Source: CAYMST01 sp964393115
Lineage (GTDB): Bacteria > Bacteroidota > Bacteroidia > Cytophagales > Cyclobacteriaceae
Assembly (NCBI GenBank): GCA_964393115.1
Contig: CAYMST010000100.1
Coordinates: forward strand, 1 to 15,873
DNA: 15,873 nucleotides
Direction of reading: 5' to 3'
Shown: positions 14,445 to 15,873 of the stretch, piece by piece
Layout: every line of letters begins with the position of its first letter
Numbering within the stretch: position 1 is the first letter of the stretch
Notes under the pieces: model-generated
What the model was told of the DNA's origin: nothing
What the model saw: the letters and a program-made list of their open reading frames with translations, nothing else
The model's database searches: none
Translations under genes and position numbers: made by a program

Positions 14445-15848
14445 ATGGCGAGGAGAAGTTTTAAGCGTGTTGTCGAGTCCGTAGAGATCGGTGACATGGC
14501 AGGAGAAGGGAAGTGTGTAGCTAGAATTGACGGGCAAGTTGTTTTTGTCAAAGATGTTGCACCTGGAGACGTAGTCGATATACAAGTTTACAAGAAGAAG
14601 AAGAAGTTTCTTGAAGCATACCCCACTCGATTTATTACTAAATCTAAACTTAGACAAGATCCTTTTTGTGATCATTTTGGTATGTGTGGTGGTTGCAAAT
14701 GGCAGCATATTGGCTACGAGACACAACTGCACTACAAACGTCAACAGGTCATTGACAACTTCCAGCGCATCGGAGGACTAGCGTTTCCTGAGGTCATGCC
14801 GATCGTACCCGCCTCCCCTACTCAGTATTACCGAAACAAGTTAGAGTTTACATTCTCTGACCGCCGATGGTTTTCTAAGGAAGAGATAGACTCTAAAGAA
14901 GAGAACCTCGAGGAGCGCGGCTTGGGCTTTCATATCCCTCAGATGTTCAATCGTATTGTGAACATTGATCACTGTTATCTACAGGGTGACCCAAGTAATG
15001 CCATTCGCGATGCAGTACGTAAGTTTGCCATCCAAGAAGACATTCCATTTTTCAACCTGAACACTCAAGAGGGAGTATTGCGAAACCTAATCATTCGAAC
15101 CTCTACGTTGGGTGAAGTAATGGTGATCTTGCAAATCAAATCGGAGTCCGAATCGACCGTAAGACTCCTCAATCACCTGAAAAACACCTTCCCCGAAATC
15201 ACTTCTCTACTTTATGTGGTGAATACGAAGAGAAATGAAACTTTCCATGACCAGGAGATCAAGTGTTTTGATGGAAAAGATCATATCATGGAGCAGTTAG
15301 GTGAAATGAAGTTCAAAATTGGTCCAAAGTCATTCTTTCAGACCAATTCTACACAAGCCAAAAAACTCTACGATGTAGCGGTGGAATTTGCGGACCTTAA
15401 AGGGGATGAAGTAGTATACGACTTGTATACGGGTACTGGAACAATCGCCAATTATGTTTCCCAAAGCGCTAAAAAAGTAGTTGGTGTCGAATACGTACCT
15501 GAAGCTATAGAGGATGCCTACGTAAACTCGGAGATTAACAGTGTTAAAAACACAGACTTCTATGCTGGTGATATGAAAGACGTACTGGATGAAGCTTTTA
15601 TCCAAGAACATGGGAAACCAGATGTTATTATTACCGACCCTCCACGTGCTGGTATGCACAAGGATGTAGTTGACATGATCAAAAGAATTGCCGCTCCAAA
15701 AGTGGTCTATGTGAGCTGCAATCCAGCTACACAAGCCAGGGACTTAGAGCTGATGGCCGACCTCTACGAAATCAAAAAGGTACAGCCGGTAGATATGTTC
15801 CCTTATACCCATCATGTAGAGAGTGTTGTTCTATTGGAATTGAAATAG
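14445..15848 (+). CDS. rlmD: 23S rRNA (uracil-C5)-methyltransferase, RlmD/RumA family
   Basis: A 467-residue SAM-dependent enzyme that methylates C5 of a uridine in 23S rRNA (U1939 in E. coli numbering). The N-terminal TRAM domain (about 1-62) contains a run of five lysines (50-54) that may aid RNA binding. The iron-sulfur cluster cysteines are Cys75, Cys81, Cys84 and, later, Cys177. The C-terminal Rossmann methyltransferase domain shows the SAM-binding 'YDLYTGTGTIANY', the 'DPPRAG' motif, nucleophile Cys425 ('VSCNPATQ') and general-base Glu459 ('HHVESVVLL'). All catalytic parts are intact and the length is normal for the family. It is divergent from the receptor gene and probably transcribed alone. 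Related enzymes in other phyla (RlmCD) modify two sites, so the exact uridine in this organism is inferred. Confidence 0.92.
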   Translation: MARRSFKRVVESVEIGDMAGEGKCVARIDGQVVFVKDVAPGDVVDIQVYKKKKKFLEAYPTRFITKSKLRQDPFCDHFGMCGGCKWQHIGYETQLHYKRQQVIDNFQRIGGLAFPEVMPIVPASPTQYYRNKLEFTFSDRRWFSKEEIDSKEENLEERGLGFHIPQMFNRIVNIDHCYLQGDPSNAIRDAVRKFAIQEDIPFFNLNTQEGVLRNLIIRTSTLGEVMVILQIKSESESTVRLLNHLKNTFPEITSLLYVVNTKRNETFHDQEIKCFDGKDHIMEQLGEMKFKIGPKSFFQTNSTQAKKLYDVAVEFADLKGDEVVYDLYTGTGTIANYVSQSAKKVVGVEYVPEAIEDAYVNSEINSVKNTDFYAGDMKDVLDEAFIQEHGKPDVIITDPPRAGMHKDVVDMIKRIAAPKVVYVSCNPATQARDLELMADLYEIKKVQPVDMFPYTHHVESVVLLELK

Positions 15849-15873
15849 GAAATTTGGACTGGAAAGCAAGAAA

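Noticed and set aside
14590..14608. AAG triplet run as a repeat element
   Set aside because: It encodes five lysines (50-54) in the TRAM domain of rlmD and is in frame; a coding feature, not a separate repeat.
15330..15734. 134-residue minus-strand frame
   Set aside because: Antisense of the conserved methyltransferase domain of rlmD.
1..15873. CRISPR array, tRNA, rRNA, insertion sequence or origin
   Set aside because: I looked for spaced direct repeats, tRNA arm patterns, transposase motifs and DnaA-box clusters and saw none that I could support.

Overview
The window looks like chromosomal DNA of a Bacteroidota bacterium, most likely a Cytophagales-type marine or soil lineage. This rests on a SusC-like outer-membrane barrel with an N-terminal carboxypeptidase-regulatory-like domain, two DUF4230 proteins, an IF-2 N-terminal-like protein with a Bacteroidota-style extension, and several exact matches to the Bacteroidota -7 promoter box TAnnTTTG. 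The lineage is inferred from protein style only; no rRNA or tRNA gene is present.

Left part (1-1944, plus strand): an orphan protein that resembles small tail-associated proteins of Bacteroidota phages, an exported cupin, a decayed C-terminal remnant of a glyoxalase/VOC gene on the minus strand, a near-perfect 42-bp palindrome, and a rhomboid protease. The rhomboid runs tail-to-tail into a minus-strand gene that carries the N-terminal region of IF-2 (IF2_N-like helix-turn-helix, acidic tail, basic tail) but no GTPase.

Centre (3192-10534, minus strand): six tightly packed genes, spaced by 8-11 bp overlaps or 14-20 bp gaps, all encoding membrane or lipid-anchored proteins. In transcription order they are: a two-TM protein with a DUF5675 (L,D-transpeptidase-like) domain; a four-TM protein with an intact Amidase_3 N-acetylmuramoyl-L-alanine amidase domain; a DUF4230 lipoprotein; a large one-TM DUF4230 protein; a two-TM coiled-coil protein with a winged-helix-like tail; and a five-TM protein with a helix-hairpin-helix-like tail. 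Two predicted wall enzymes appear to face the cytoplasm while the DUF4230 proteins face the periplasm. I do not recognise this combination as a described system, and it is the best candidate for something new in the window.

Right part (10781-15848): a divergent membrane-bound class III nucleotide cyclase behind a clear TAnnTTTG promoter, a convergent outer-membrane beta-barrel receptor-like protein that overlaps the cyclase by 21 bp, and a divergent RlmD-type 23S rRNA uracil methyltransferase. No tRNA, rRNA, CRISPR array, insertion sequence or origin is visible, and no gene-free stretch exceeds 300 bases.
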